DNA of 64,000 nt from Actinomadura opuntiae (GCF_030283205.1 NZ_JASNWF010000008.1:1-64000); one strand, 5' to 3'. Shown: positions 1 through 8,570, counted from the first letter of the stretch. Notes: generated from the letters alone by a model not told the origin. Numbers and translations: made by a program.

Positions 1-620
1 GCGAACCCCAGAGCAGCCAAACCTCAGAAGAAAATCCCAGCAAACGATCCCGAAGGACCGTATTGCCTCAAAGAAATCCCCACCATCCCCGAAAAACGAG
101 GACGGCCACGGGGCGATCCGACCTATAAAGCCGGATCGATAAAGGCACTGGCTTTTAACACGCTGTTGAGTTCTCAAGAAACGGACACCCACCGTGCTGG
201 TCCCGCTTTCGCGTTTCCCGCCCCGGGGCGACTGCTCTTACTTTATCAGATCCGCTCGGAGTGTCAATTTCCGGGCTTTTCCGATTGCCTTTCCGGTCCG
301 CTTGCGCGTCCCTTCCGGGCGGTGACTCCATTTCATCAGATCCGGCTCGATTCGCAAAATCGGGCCCTCTCCGACGCCACCACGTCACGGCTGGCACGGC
401 AAAGCCGCGTCGGCTGCTGAGTGGTGGTTTCCCCATCGGCCGGCCGCCGCCATGCGGGCGTCCTGCATCCGTGAGGGGGACGAGGGATTAACTTACGTGG
501 TCCGCGCGGCGTCGTCAAATCGGCGCGCGGGACCGCGTGGCGTCACCGGGGCGACGGGGCCGTCGAGGGAATGGATCTTCCTGCTCCTACGCTCTGTCCG
601 TCACCGAGGAAGGGACGGGT
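1..620. other. Left-edge stretch with no supported gene
   Basis: No convincing gene is visible here. Reading frame 1 on the plus strand happens to stay open from base 1 to 420, and a minus frame is open at 155-436, but neither shows the strong G/C third-position bias of the real genes nearby and neither translation resembles a family I know. The first 300 bases are clearly less GC-rich than the rest of the window. The 10-mer ATCAGATCCG occurs twice, at 245-254 and 335-344. The region must hold the promoter of the lipase that starts at 621, but I cannot place it. Confidence 0.5.
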
Positions 621-1463
621 ATGAGCGACAAGGGACGCGCACTGGTGCTGGGCGGCGGAGGGGTCGCCGGCATCGCCTGGCTGAACGGGGTGCTGGCCGG
701 CCTCGCCGAGGAGGGCGCGGACGTGACCGGCGCCGACCTGCTGGTGGGCACGTCGGCGGGTTCAGCGGTGGCGGCTCAGGTCGGGAGCGGGCGGCCGCTG
801 AAGGAGCTGTACGCCCGGCAGGCGGATCCGGCGTTGCAGAACCGGGAGCTGGTGCCGACCGGGGTGTCGGTGAGCACGGTCATGGAGACCTGGATGGAGC
901 TGGCCTACGAGCACCAGGGTGATCCGGCGGCGGTGCGGTCGGGGCTGGGGGCGCGGGCGCTCGCGGCCGACACGGTGCCGGAGGCGGAGCGGCGCGCGGT
1001 GATCGAGGAACGGCTGCCGTCGCACGAGTGGCCGGAGCGCAGGCTTCTCGTGACGGTCGTGGACGCGCTGACCGGTGATCTGCGGGTGCTGGACCGCGAT
1101 TCCGGGGTGGAGCTGGTGGACGCGGTCGCCGCGAGCTGTGCGGTTCCGATGATCTGGCCGCCGGTGACGATCGACGGCGTGCGGTACGTGGACGGCGGCG
1201 TGTACTCGCCGACCAACCTCGCCCTGGCCGCGGGATACGAGCGGGTGCTGCTGATCGCGCCGATGGAGGACCCGTATCTGCAGGACGAGATGGCGGCTGT
1301 GACGGAGGCGGGCGCGCGAGTCGAGGTGATCCGGCCGGACGAGACGTCCCAGCAGGCCTTCGGCGCCGACCCGCTGGACCCGGCGACGCGGACGCCGGCG
1401 GCCGAGGCGGGTCTCGCGCAGGGCAGGGCGGCCGCCGCGGGCATCGCCGCCTTCTGGAACTGA
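621..1463 (+). CDS. Patatin-like phospholipase family protein
   Basis: This 280-residue protein has the patatin fold signature: a glycine-rich oxyanion loop GGGG at residues 11-14, the nucleophile elbow GTSAGS with Ser45, and DGG at 191-193 supplying the partner Asp191 of the Ser-Asp dyad. The family hydrolyses acyl esters of lipids. No signal peptide or membrane segment is seen, so it is probably cytoplasmic or membrane-peripheral. The ATG at 621 is chosen because AGGAAGGGACGG lies just upstream and the homologous region begins a few residues in; an in-frame ATG at 537 would add a tail with no family match. It stands alone and converges on the permease gene downstream. Family assignment is firm; substrate is unknown. 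Confidence 0.88.
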   Translation: MSDKGRALVLGGGGVAGIAWLNGVLAGLAEEGADVTGADLLVGTSAGSAVAAQVGSGRPLKELYARQADPALQNRELVPTGVSVSTVMETWMELAYEHQGDPAAVRSGLGARALAADTVPEAERRAVIEERLPSHEWPERRLLVTVVDALTGDLRVLDRDSGVELVDAVAASCAVPMIWPPVTIDGVRYVDGGVYSPTNLALAAGYERVLLIAPMEDPYLQDEMAAVTEAGARVEVIRPDETSQQAFGADPLDPATRTPAAEAGLAQGRAAAAGIAAFWN

Positions 1464-1471
1464 TCCACAGC

Positions 1472-1506
1472 GGCCCGCGGCGGGCGGTCGCACACCGCCG
1501 CGGGCC
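1472..1506. terminator. Bidirectional hairpin terminator
   Basis: A perfect 12-bp inverted repeat (GGCCCGCGGCGG at 1472-1483, its complement at 1495-1506) with an 11-nt loop lies between the convergent lipase and permease genes. There is no T-run, as is usual in actinomycetes. Confidence 0.6.
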
Positions 1507-1517
1507 CGCGGGCCAGG

Positions 1518-2900
1518 TCAGGACGTGGTGGCCGGCTCCGCAGGCGGGACGGCGGCGTCCTCCGCTGGGGGCGTGCGCGTGAAGATGTTGAACACCAGGT
1601 TCAGCACGATGGCGCTGATGCTGCCGATGGTGATGCCACTGTTGAGGATCGCGGCGACGTCCTTGGGCATGTTCTCGCCGAACTGCGGGACGACGGTGGG
1701 CAGCAGTGCGAGCGCGATGCTGACGGCGACGACCAGGGCGTTGCGCTCCTGTCGCAGGTCGACCTTGGCGAGGGTCTGGATGCCGACGACGGCGACCATG
1801 CCGAACATCGCGACGGCCGCGCCGCCGAGGACGTCCGGTGGGATGGACGCGACGTAGGCGGCGGCCTTCGGGAACAGCCCGAGGACGATCATGATGGCGC
1901 CGGCCGCGACGACCACGAACCGGCTGCGCACCCCGGTGAGCCGGACGAGCCCGACGTTCTGCGCGAAGCAGGTGTAGGGGAAGGCGTTCAGCGAGCCGCC
2001 GAGGAAGGTCGACAGGCCGTCGGCGCGCAGCGCGCGGGTGATGTCGGCGTCGGTGACGTCCTTGCCGACGATCTCGCCGGTTGCCTTGGAGTCGCCGACG
2101 GTCTCCACGACGGTGACCATCATGACCAGCAGCATCGCGATGATCGGGCCGATGTGGAACGTCGGGGCACCGTAGTGGAACGGGGTGGTGACGCCGAACC
2201 AGTCGGACTCGCCGACCTGGTCGAAGGCGGTGTCGCCGAGCGCGTAGGAGACGACCGTCCCGCCGACGAGTCCGAGCAGCACGGCGATGCTGCTGAGGAA
2301 CGGGCGCCGCAGCCGGTAGAGGGCGATGATGAACAGCAGCGTGCCGCCGGCGTAGACCAGGTGCTTCCAGCTGCCGAAGTCCTTGCCGGCGGCCTTCGCG
2401 GCGGCGCCTCCGGCGGCGTCGGTGAGCGCGTTCGGCAGCAGCACCAGGCCCATGATCGTCAGGACGGTGCCGGTGACGAGCGGCGGGAAGAACCGCAGCA
2501 CCCGGCCGAGGAACGGGGCGGCGACCAGGGTGACCAGGCCCGCGGTGATGGTGGCGCCGTAGATCGCCAGCAGCCCGGCGGTGGCGTCGTGGGCGCCCTG
2601 CCCGATGGCGATCATCGGCGCGACGGCGGTGAACGTGACGCCCTGCACGATCGGCAGCCGGATGCCGATCCTCCAGATGCCGAGCGACTGGACGATGGTC
2701 GCGATCCCGCAGGTGAACAGGTCGGCGTTGATCAGGTAGACGAGCTGCTGCGGGGACAGCCCGATCGCGCCGGCGACCAGGATCGGCACGACGACGGCGC
2801 CGGCGTAGAACGCCAGGACGTGCTGGAAGCCGTAGAGCGCGAGCTTGGGGGCGGGGAGCACCTCGTCGACGGGGTGCCGGCGCGGTCCTTCTTCGGGCAT
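1518..2900 (-). CDS. NCS2 family nucleobase (uracil/xanthine-type) permease
   Basis: The 460-residue protein is a polytopic membrane protein of the nucleobase:cation symporter-2 family (UraA/PbuX/UacT type), importing a purine or pyrimidine base with protons or sodium. It opens with a short hydrophilic tail, then the family pattern around KLALYGFQHVLAFYAGAV (about residues 19-36), and continues as roughly 12-14 hydrophobic segments. The conserved cytoplasmic and substrate-loop stretch around QNVGLVRLTGVRSR follows the middle. Length is normal for the family. The ATG has GGAAGG upstream. No purine-catabolism genes flank it, so substrate choice between uracil, xanthine and urate cannot be made from context. 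Confidence 0.88.
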   Translation of the reverse strand: MPEEGPRRHPVDEVLPAPKLALYGFQHVLAFYAGAVVVPILVAGAIGLSPQQLVYLINADLFTCGIATIVQSLGIWRIGIRLPIVQGVTFTAVAPMIAIGQGAHDATAGLLAIYGATITAGLVTLVAAPFLGRVLRFFPPLVTGTVLTIMGLVLLPNALTDAAGGAAAKAAGKDFGSWKHLVYAGGTLLFIIALYRLRRPFLSSIAVLLGLVGGTVVSYALGDTAFDQVGESDWFGVTTPFHYGAPTFHIGPIIAMLLVMMVTVVETVGDSKATGEIVGKDVTDADITRALRADGLSTFLGGSLNAFPYTCFAQNVGLVRLTGVRSRFVVVAAGAIMIVLGLFPKAAAYVASIPPDVLGGAAVAMFGMVAVVGIQTLAKVDLRQERNALVVAVSIALALLPTVVPQFGENMPKDVAAILNSGITIGSISAIVLNLVFNIFTRTPPAEDAAVPPAEPATTS

Positions 2901-3011
2901 GCCTGCTTGCCTTCCGGGGGTGGGTCCGACCAGGTGGACGCCCTGATCACGACGGCAGAAGATACCGGTGCCGCGCCCCGGACCCGATGCCCGGCCCCGC
3001 CCCCGGCGGCG

Positions 3012-3863
3012 CTAGGCGGGGTCGGTGAAGGCGGGCGGGCGCTTCTCGAAGTAGGCGCGGACGGCCTCGGCCTGGTTGGGCGAGCCGCGCAGGGCGCCGA
3101 GTTCGCGGGATTCCTCGAGGTACTGGCCGGCCAGGTCGCCGCCCTCGGCGGCGCGGTTGAGCAGCCGCTTGGCGGTGCGGATCGCGTCGGGGCTGCTGCA
3201 GGCGATCTGGCGGGCCAGTTCCAGCGCCGCCGCGCGCGGGTCCTCGGCGGTGCGCGTCGCCAGCCCGAGCCGGACGGCCTCGTCCCCCGGCACCATGCGT
3301 CCGGTGAACGTCAGCTCCTTGGCCACGTCCTCGCCGACGAGGCGCAGCAAGGCGGCGGTGCCGGTCATGTCGGGCACCAGCCCCCACCGGATCTCCAGCA
3401 CCGACAGCTTCGCGTCCGGCGCGACGATCCGGATGTCGGCGCCGAGCGCGATCTGGAACCCGCCGCCGAGCGCATGCCCGTGCACGGCGGCGATGACGGG
3501 TTGCGGCAGCTCGTGCCAGGTGTGCACGGCCTGCTGCCCCAGGTTGGTGATGCGGCCGGGCTCGCGGTCGGTGATGTCGGACAGCACGCGCTTCTGCCGC
3601 TCCCCGCCGGATCCGCCGGTGCCGTCGCCGGACGGTGCGTCCCCGGCCATCGCGGCGAAGTTGGCGAAGTCGAGCCCGGCGCAGAACGCGCGCCCCTCCC
3701 CCGACAGCACGACGGCCCGCACGGAGGAGTCGGCGGCGAGCGCGTCGCCGGTCTCGGCGAGCGCCTCGAAGGTCGCGAGGTCGAGGGCGTTGAGCTTGTC
3801 GGGACGGTTGAGCCGCACGTCGGCGACTCCCTCGTGGACGTGGACGGTCACGCGGTCGGTCAT
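3012..3863 (-). CDS. Crotonase / enoyl-CoA hydratase family protein
   Basis: A 283-residue crotonase-fold enzyme acting on acyl-CoA thioesters. The first half of the oxyanion hole is visible in GRAFCAGLDF (about residues 71-80) and the second in HALGGGFQIALGADIRI (about 130-146). At the position of the second catalytic acid the protein reads GLVPDMTG, a form common in actinobacterial paralogues whose reaction (hydratase, isomerase or dehalogenase-like) is not fixed by sequence. Start ATG is preceded by GAAGGGAA. The next gene upstream is 81 bp away on the same strand and functionally unrelated. Family is certain; reaction is open. Confidence 0.85.
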   Translation of the reverse strand: MTDRVTVHVHEGVADVRLNRPDKLNALDLATFEALAETGDALAADSSVRAVVLSGEGRAFCAGLDFANFAAMAGDAPSGDGTGGSGGERQKRVLSDITDREPGRITNLGQQAVHTWHELPQPVIAAVHGHALGGGFQIALGADIRIVAPDAKLSVLEIRWGLVPDMTGTAALLRLVGEDVAKELTFTGRMVPGDEAVRLGLATRTAEDPRAAALELARQIACSSPDAIRTAKRLLNRAAEGGDLAGQYLEESRELGALRGSPNQAEAVRAYFEKRPPAFTDPA

Positions 3864-3944
3864 GCCGGTTCCCTTCGTAAGCGCGGCCTTACATGCCCGA
3901 TCATCTCAAGAGACGTCCCTGATGACCGCATTGCCCGCCGATGA

Positions 3945-4436
3945 TCAGGTCACGGGGACGATCCGCGCGCCGGTCAGCCGGCCGCCGTCGATGTCGAGCA
4001 GGCCGATCGTGCCGTGCGGCTGGCGGCGCCGGTCGGTGGGCGAGCCGGGGTTGAAGATCCGCACGCCGTCGCCGGTCTCGTCCATCGGAATGTGGGAGTG
4101 CCCGAACACGACGAGGTCGGCGGCGGGGAACCAGCGCCGCATCCGGGCCGTGCGGCCGCGGGCCTGGCCGCTGTCGTGGACCATCGCGACCGCGAGGCCG
4201 CCGAGGTCGAGTTCGAGGCGCTCGGGCGCGCCCCACTCGGCGACGTCGGGGCCGTCGTTGTTGCCGAGGACGGCGTGCACGGGCGCGTACTGGGCGAGTT
4301 CGTCGAGGACGGAGGCGACGCAGACGTCCCCGGCGTGCAGGATCACGTCGGCGCCGCGCAGGTGCTCGGCCACGCGCGGCGGGCACGTCTTCCAGCGCCG
4401 GGGCGCGTGGGTGTCGGAGACCACCACCGCTCTCAC
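3945..4436 (-). CDS. YfcE/MJ0936-type metallophosphoesterase
   Basis: This compact 163-residue protein carries the full set of binuclear-metal phosphodiesterase motifs: DTH at 8-10, GD at 36-37, GNND at 58-61, a His in VHD near 87 and GHSH at 112-115. It is the size of single-domain YfcE-like phosphodiesterases and has no signal peptide, so it should act in the cytoplasm. The natural substrate is unknown for most of the family. It lies 45 bp downstream of the ECF41 sigma gene on the same strand and may be co-transcribed with it. Confidence 0.85.
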   Translation of the reverse strand: MRAVVVSDTHAPRRWKTCPPRVAEHLRGADVILHAGDVCVASVLDELAQYAPVHAVLGNNDGPDVAEWGAPERLELDLGGLAVAMVHDSGQARGRTARMRRWFPAADLVVFGHSHIPMDETGDGVRIFNPGSPTDRRRQPHGTIGLLDIDGGRLTGARIVPVT

Positions 4437-4481
4437 CCCGCCATTGTCCGACGCCGCGCGCCGGCGTCCGGCACCGGGGGG

Positions 4482-5366
4482 TCAGGACGCGGGGCGGACG
4501 CGGCCGAGCTTGCCGGGGTTGAGGACGGCGAACAGCCCGTGGACGCGGCCGTCGCGGACGTCGAACGCGGTGAGCTGCTCGTGGCCGCCGATGCGCGTCC
4601 AGATCGCGGGCGCGCCGTTGGCCTCGACGATCCGGACCTCGCCGAAGCCGTAGCGGGACCGAAGCCCGGTGATGAACGCGGCGACCGCGTCGCGGCCCAC
4701 GACGGGGCGGAGCGCGGCGCGGACCTTGCCGCCGCCGTCGTTCCAGGCCACGACGTCCTCGGCGAGCAGGTCGGTGAGGGCGGCGAGGTCGCCGCCGCGC
4801 GCGGCGTCGAGGAACCGGCCGAGCAGTTCGGTGTGGTCGGTGGTGGACGGCCGGAACCGCTCGCGGCCCTCCGCGAGCCGCGCCGCCGCGCGGCGGTGGT
4901 GCTGGCGGCACGTCGCGGCGGGGATCCGGACGATGCCGGCGATCTCCTCGTAGGGCAGTTCGAACGCCTCCCGCAGCACGAAGACGGCGCGTTCGGGCGG
5001 CGACAGCCGTTCCATCATGTGCAGGGTCGCGTAGGCGAGGGTGTCGGCCATCTCGGCGGTCTCCAGCGGCCCGAACGCGGCGGCGGACACCGGTTCGGGC
5101 AGCCAGGGCCCGGTGTAGGCCTCGCGGGTGACGCGGGCGGAGCGGAGCTGGTCGAGGGCGAGCCGCGACACGATCGTCACCAGGTAGGCGCGGGGCGTCT
5201 CGACCCCGGCGGGGTCGGTCCGCGTCCACCGCAGGTAGGCCTCCTGGACGACGTCCTCGGCGTCCCACATGCTGCCGAGCAGCCGGTAGGCGAGCCCGAG
5301 CAGCAGCGGGCGGTGCTCCTCGAACGCGCCGGCGGCGCCTCCCCGCGGGTCCATGCGGACGATCAT
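4482..5366 (-). CDS. sigJ: ECF41-type RNA polymerase sigma factor with SnoaL-like C-terminal domain
   Basis: A 294-residue extracytoplasmic-function sigma factor. Sigma region 2 spans about residues 15-82 (AYRLLGSMWDAEDVVQEAY) and region 4 about 115-170 (PPERAVFVLREAF, then a helix-turn-helix). The remaining 120 residues form the SnoaL-like extension that defines group ECF41. The group's conserved landmarks are present: WLPEP in the linker at 88-92, DGGGK at 210-214 and NPGKL at 283-287. In ECF41 the C-terminal domain takes the place of an anti-sigma factor and modulates activity. The start overlaps the stop of the upstream epimerase gene by ATGA; such genes commonly sit beside ECF41 factors. 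An ECF41-type promoter lies ahead of the pair. The symbol follows the SigJ-like naming of this type and is tentative. Confidence 0.88.
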   Translation of the reverse strand: MIVRMDPRGGAAGAFEEHRPLLLGLAYRLLGSMWDAEDVVQEAYLRWTRTDPAGVETPRAYLVTIVSRLALDQLRSARVTREAYTGPWLPEPVSAAAFGPLETAEMADTLAYATLHMMERLSPPERAVFVLREAFELPYEEIAGIVRIPAATCRQHHRRAAARLAEGRERFRPSTTDHTELLGRFLDAARGGDLAALTDLLAEDVVAWNDGGGKVRAALRPVVGRDAVAAFITGLRSRYGFGEVRIVEANGAPAIWTRIGGHEQLTAFDVRDGRVHGLFAVLNPGKLGRVRPAS

Positions 5367-6298
5367 GCCGCGTCGGGGGCGGCGGCGCCGGTCCCGCCGG
5401 CCTCGATGCCGTCCGTCCAGCTCGGGTGGCGGGGGCGCCAGTCGAGGCGGAGCCGGGCGCGGGCATTGTCGGCGCCGCGCAGCCCGTTCATGAACGCCAC
5501 GCCCCAGCCGCCGACGGCGAGCCGGGCGAGCGCGGCGGGGGCGCGCTTGGGCGCGGGGGCGTCCAGCATCCGGGCGTAGCGGGTGAGGAAGTCCGCCATG
5601 GTGACGGGCGTGTCATCGACGATGTTCAGGACGCCGGTGACGTCCTTGTCGAGCGCGGCGACGATCGCGGTGGCGGCGTCGTCGGCGTGGGTGAACGACA
5701 GGACGGCGTGGCCGCCACCGACGACCGGCACCTTCCCGGCGCGGACCTGGGCGGTGAACGACCCGTCGGGCGCGAAGGCGGAGCCGGGCCCGTACAGGTG
5801 CCCGAACCGCAGGACGAGGCCGTGCTCGTCGGCGGTCGTCCTCTCCAGGTCGATGAGCGCGGACAGGACGGGCGCGAACTGCCTGGGGGTGCGCTCGGTC
5901 CACAGCGGCGCGTCCTCGTCGGCGAGACCGCCGGCGGGCTGGTAGGCGTAGGCGAGGCCCTGGGCGAGGACTCGGGCGGTGCCGGCGTCGCGGGCGGCGT
6001 CATAGAGGTTGCGGGTGCCCTCGGTGCGCAGCCGGTTGGTGAGCGCGAAGTCGCGGGCCAGGTGCTTCGGGTCGGGTGCGGCGGGGATGGCGGTGAGCAG
6101 GTTGACGACCGCGTCGGGCGCGGCCTTGCGGACGGCGCGGGACACCGCGTCCCGGTCGAGCGCGTCGGCGGCGAGGGTGCGGCCGTCCGGGCCGCGGCCG
6201 GAGCGCGACAGCCCGATCGGCTCGTGGCCGACGGCGTCGAGCAGCGGCATCAGCCGGCGGCCGATGACTCCGGTGGATCCGGCGACGAGAACGCGCAT
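5363..6298 (-). CDS. NAD(P)-dependent epimerase/dehydratase (atypical SDR), ECF41-linked
   Basis: A 311-residue extended or atypical short-chain dehydrogenase with the nucleotide-binding loop GSTGVIG at residues 7-13 and a Rossmann-type N-terminal half. The C-terminal half matches nucleoside-diphosphate-sugar epimerase-like proteins. The usual YxxxK pair is not obvious; the corresponding region reads AYAYQPAGG, so catalysis is uncertain. It is translationally coupled to the ECF41 sigma factor downstream. Carboxymuconolactone decarboxylases, oxidoreductases and epimerases are the known genomic partners of ECF41 sigma factors, and this is the epimerase type. Its promoter is the likely target of that sigma factor. 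Confidence 0.8.
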   Translation of the reverse strand: MRVLVAGSTGVIGRRLMPLLDAVGHEPIGLSRSGRGPDGRTLAADALDRDAVSRAVRKAAPDAVVNLLTAIPAAPDPKHLARDFALTNRLRTEGTRNLYDAARDAGTARVLAQGLAYAYQPAGGLADEDAPLWTERTPRQFAPVLSALIDLERTTADEHGLVLRFGHLYGPGSAFAPDGSFTAQVRAGKVPVVGGGHAVLSFTHADDAATAIVAALDKDVTGVLNIVDDTPVTMADFLTRYARMLDAPAPKRAPAALARLAVGGWGVAFMNGLRGADNARARLRLDWRPRHPSWTDGIEAGGTGAAAPDAA

Positions 6299-6665
6299 GA
6301 CGGCTCCTGACGTCCGTCCCGGCGCGGGGCCGGGGAAGGTCGGTTACGGCATCAGGACGGGCCGGGATCGCCGGGCGTGACAGCGCCGGGTGTGATTCAG
6401 GGCACATGTCCGAAACCGGGTGATCTATCCACTCCGGGATCTGGACACCGGTCGGAAACAACTGTAAGCGCCGTGTCATGAGCCACCGCTGACCTGCGGG
6501 GTTAGGCTCGAAGTCCTCGCGCATCGTCCGCGGGATCCGGCCGAACGCCCCCGGCCGCTCCGGCACGGCGACCCAGCACCGCGAGGATCAGGGGGCGGCC
6601 GGGCGCCGAGGTGGAAGACCACTCCCTTGCACCGGCCCCGGGGCCCGGCCGCCGCCCCTGACCGG
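6299..6665. other. Intergenic stretch holding the ECF41 promoter
   Basis: These 367 bases separate the epimerase start from the 3' end of the exported-protein gene. The part next to the epimerase holds the ECF41-type promoter listed separately. A 12-bp GC palindrome GGCCCCGGGGCC lies at 6634-6645, close to the end of the exported-protein gene. I see no further gene or clear signal in it. Confidence 0.5.
6356..6382 (-). promoter_or_regulatory. ECF41-type autoregulated promoter
   Basis: On the minus strand TGTCACG (complement of 6376-6382) is followed after exactly 16 nt by CGTC (complement of 6356-6359). This matches the TGTCACA-N16-CGTC layout established for ECF41 targets with one mismatch. 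The predicted transcript starts about 50 nt ahead of the epimerase ATG at 6298 and would carry the epimerase and the sigma gene. Confidence 0.65.
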
Positions 6666-7388
6666 CTAGGAGGTCAGGTACAGCTTGCGGTCGAACGTCC
6701 CGGAACCGGGAGTGCTCTCGCCGCGGCCGATCGCGGCGCCGCTGCCGGTGCCGCTGGACGGGCAGAGCCCGCTGCTGCCGGACTCCGGGACGAGCTGGAT
6801 CGCGTCGGACTTGCCCTGCAGGTCGTCGTCGGGCAGCGGCCGGTTCGGGTTGTCGCGGTTGTAGACGTCGAACGTCAGCCCGTCGGAGCCGCCGGTGCGG
6901 AAGCCGTAGATGCACGTGACGGTGAGGCCGAGCACCTGCCCCTTGAGGGTGATCCGCAGGTTCCCGCCGATGGCGATGACGCCGTCGCGGCCGCCCTGCA
7001 CGGGGTCGTAGGTGAGCTGCCCGGACCGGTCGGACACGCCGCCGAGGTCCAGGTCGGTGGCGGGCGAGCTGAACCCGTTGGAGGTGTGGCACGCGCCGAT
7101 GGAGGCGGCGGTCAGCTCGCCGGCGCCGGCGGAGGTGGTGGTGCCCTGCAGCCGCGCGCTGTCGCAGGTGCCGGTGACGTTCATGCCCAGGAAGCTGGTG
7201 GAGAAGTTCAGCGCGCCGACGGTGGAGATCTGCCAGTTCCCGGCGTAGGGCGCGCCGGTGGCGGTGTCCTGGCGGACCGTGGTGGTGGCGGCGGACGCGG
7301 GTCCGGCCGCCAGGGCGAGCGCGGCGCACGCGGCGGCCGCCGGGACGGCGAGCCGGGCGAGCGGGACGGGTCGGGCGGGAGCTTTCAC
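6666..7388 (-). CDS. Exported protein of unknown function
   Basis: A 240-residue secreted protein. The N-terminus has a basic start, a hydrophobic stretch rich in Ala and Leu, and the cleavage-type sequence GPASA before ATTTV, a Sec signal peptide of about 33 residues. The mature part is rich in Gly, Thr and Ser with four spread-out cysteines (CDSA, ACHTS, TCIYG, LCPSS), which could form disulfides outside the cell; I do not recognise a named domain. The GTG at 7388 is chosen because GGAGGA lies 7-8 nt upstream and it places the signal peptide at the N-terminus; a longer in-frame reading to 7589 would bury it. Confidence 0.72.
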   Translation of the reverse strand: MKAPARPVPLARLAVPAAAACAALALAAGPASAATTTVRQDTATGAPYAGNWQISTVGALNFSTSFLGMNVTGTCDSARLQGTTTSAGAGELTAASIGACHTSNGFSSPATDLDLGGVSDRSGQLTYDPVQGGRDGVIAIGGNLRITLKGQVLGLTVTCIYGFRTGGSDGLTFDVYNRDNPNRPLPDDDLQGKSDAIQLVPESGSSGLCPSSGTGSGAAIGRGESTPGSGTFDRKLYLTS

Positions 7389-7662
7389 GGGGTTTCCTCC
7401 TCGGAGAGGGTTTCCTGCCTCCGCGCGCGGGGGCGCCCGCGCGCGGCCCCCTGCGCGCGGCCGGCGGACGCCCGCCGTGACCGCGCCGATCACCATTTGT
7501 TCATACCCGAGTGATCCCGGAAAGCAAAGAGCGGATCGGAAGGCCGCCCGCATTTCATCGGATTCCGACAAGGAATAGAAGATGATCACTCATCTGGCCG
7601 TGGGTCGGAGCCCTGCGGCCTTGTTCTCCGCTCCCATCTTATAAAGCGAGCCGGAATTGGAA

Positions 7663-7692
7663 CGGTCGCGGGGAGGAAATTCCCCGCGACCG
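7663..7692 (-). terminator. Hairpin terminator, second in tandem
   Basis: A perfect 11-bp stem (CGGTCGCGGGG at 7663-7673 and its complement at 7682-7692) with an 8-nt AT-rich loop lies downstream of the Tat-exported protein gene, behind the larger hairpin at 7711-7754. Confidence 0.55.
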
Positions 7693-7710
7693 CGGAACAC
7701 CCGTGGGATG

Positions 7711-7754
7711 GCGCGCGGCCGGGCTGGGAGGTACGGACGGACCCGGCCGCGCGC
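7711..7754 (-). terminator. Hairpin terminator after the Tat-exported protein gene
   Basis: A perfect 13-bp stem (GCGCGCGGCCGGG at 7711-7723 and its complement at 7742-7754) with an 18-nt loop begins 7 nt after the stop codon of the minus-strand gene ending at 7761. No T-run follows. Confidence 0.6.
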
Positions 7755-7760
7755 CTGGTC

Positions 7761-8570
7761 TCAGCGGAACACGGGCTTCATCGCGTACACGCGGTTGGGC
7801 TTGTTGTAGCCGACGAACACGCGGGATCCGCGGCCTGCGGGCGCGACGGCGAGGCCCTCGCTCTCGCCCGTCAGCGGGATGGCGATCGCCTCCAGGATCG
7901 TGCCGGACCGCTCCAGGACGGTGATCGTGTTGTTGGTGTAGTAGAGGACCTTGTCGCCGGACATTTCCAGTCCCTGCGGAACGCCCTGGTAGGCGAGCGG
8001 GAACGTCGAGCGAACTTTCCCGTCCAGGTCCGTGAAGGCGAAGACGAACGGGCCGTTGTCCCCCGGTCCGGCGTGGACGAGCAGCCCGTCCCGCTTGTTG
8101 TCGACCGCGACCAGCCCGGAATTGCCGAGGGAGCCGAAGTCGATGGTGCGGACGATGCGGGGCTCGCCCGTCCAATCCACCACGTTCACCTTGGTCGGGT
8201 TGGTGCCGCCGCCGGTCGCGACGTAGAGCAGGCCGTCGCGGTCGCGGACGCCGACCTCGGCGGCGTGCCCGACCTCGAGCGGCGCGCTCTCCTTGAGCTT
8301 GGTGCCGTCGCGGTCGTACTCGCGGATGACGCCCTTGCCGCCGCCCACGTCGAAGCCGATGTAGAAGCGGCCGCGCCGGTAGGCCAGGCCCTGCATGTTG
8401 CCGGTGTCGGGGACGTCGAAGACCAGGTCGAAGGTGTAGGAGCGGGCGGCCGCGGCGGCGGGACGGGCCGTACCGGCCAGCGCGGCGGCGCCGGCGAGCG
8501 CGGCGGCGCCCGCGTAGCCGATGGCCGCGCGGCGGGTCAGTCCGATCTCGCCGGGTCCGGATGGGTGCAT
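7761..8570 (-). CDS. Tat-exported beta-propeller-like protein
   Basis: A 269-residue protein with a twin-arginine signal peptide: TRRAAIGYAG followed by an Ala-rich hydrophobic core and a likely cleavage after the AAAA run near residue 40. The mature domain has repeating blade-like segments (GLAYRRGRFYIGFD, VRDRDGLLYVATGG, VDNKRDGLLVHAG, GLEMSGDKVLYYTNN, GLAVAPAGRGSRVFVGY), which suggests an NHL/SMP-30-like beta-propeller of about five blades. No catalytic residues can be named. ATG at 8570 follows AGGAGG closely. It lies 56 bp downstream of the 2-hydroxyacid dehydrogenase and may be the last gene of the sugar operon. Function unknown. Confidence 0.72.
   Translation of the reverse strand: MHPSGPGEIGLTRRAAIGYAGAAALAGAAALAGTARPAAAAARSYTFDLVFDVPDTGNMQGLAYRRGRFYIGFDVGGGKGVIREYDRDGTKLKESAPLEVGHAAEVGVRDRDGLLYVATGGGTNPTKVNVVDWTGEPRIVRTIDFGSLGNSGLVAVDNKRDGLLVHAGPGDNGPFVFAFTDLDGKVRSTFPLAYQGVPQGLEMSGDKVLYYTNNTITVLERSGTILEAIAIPLTGESEGLAVAPAGRGSRVFVGYNKPNRVYAMKPVFR

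Larger units (their letters stand above)
7389..7760. other. Intergenic stretch with two terminator hairpins and a leader
   Basis: These 372 bases lie between two minus-strand genes for exported proteins. The part next to the upstream gene contains two strong hairpins (listed separately). The remaining stretch, 7389-7662, must hold the promoter and leader of the exported protein at 6666-7388; it is locally AT-richer around 7640 (TATAAA) but I cannot assign a promoter with confidence. Confidence 0.5.

Noticed and set aside
155..436. A 93-codon minus-strand frame at the left edge
   Set aside because: No ribosome site, no family resemblance and no third-position GC bias.
2154..3944. A 596-codon plus-strand open frame across the permease and crotonase genes
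   Set aside because: It is an antisense shadow of two clear genes; its translation is low-complexity Gly/Arg/Val-rich and matches no family.
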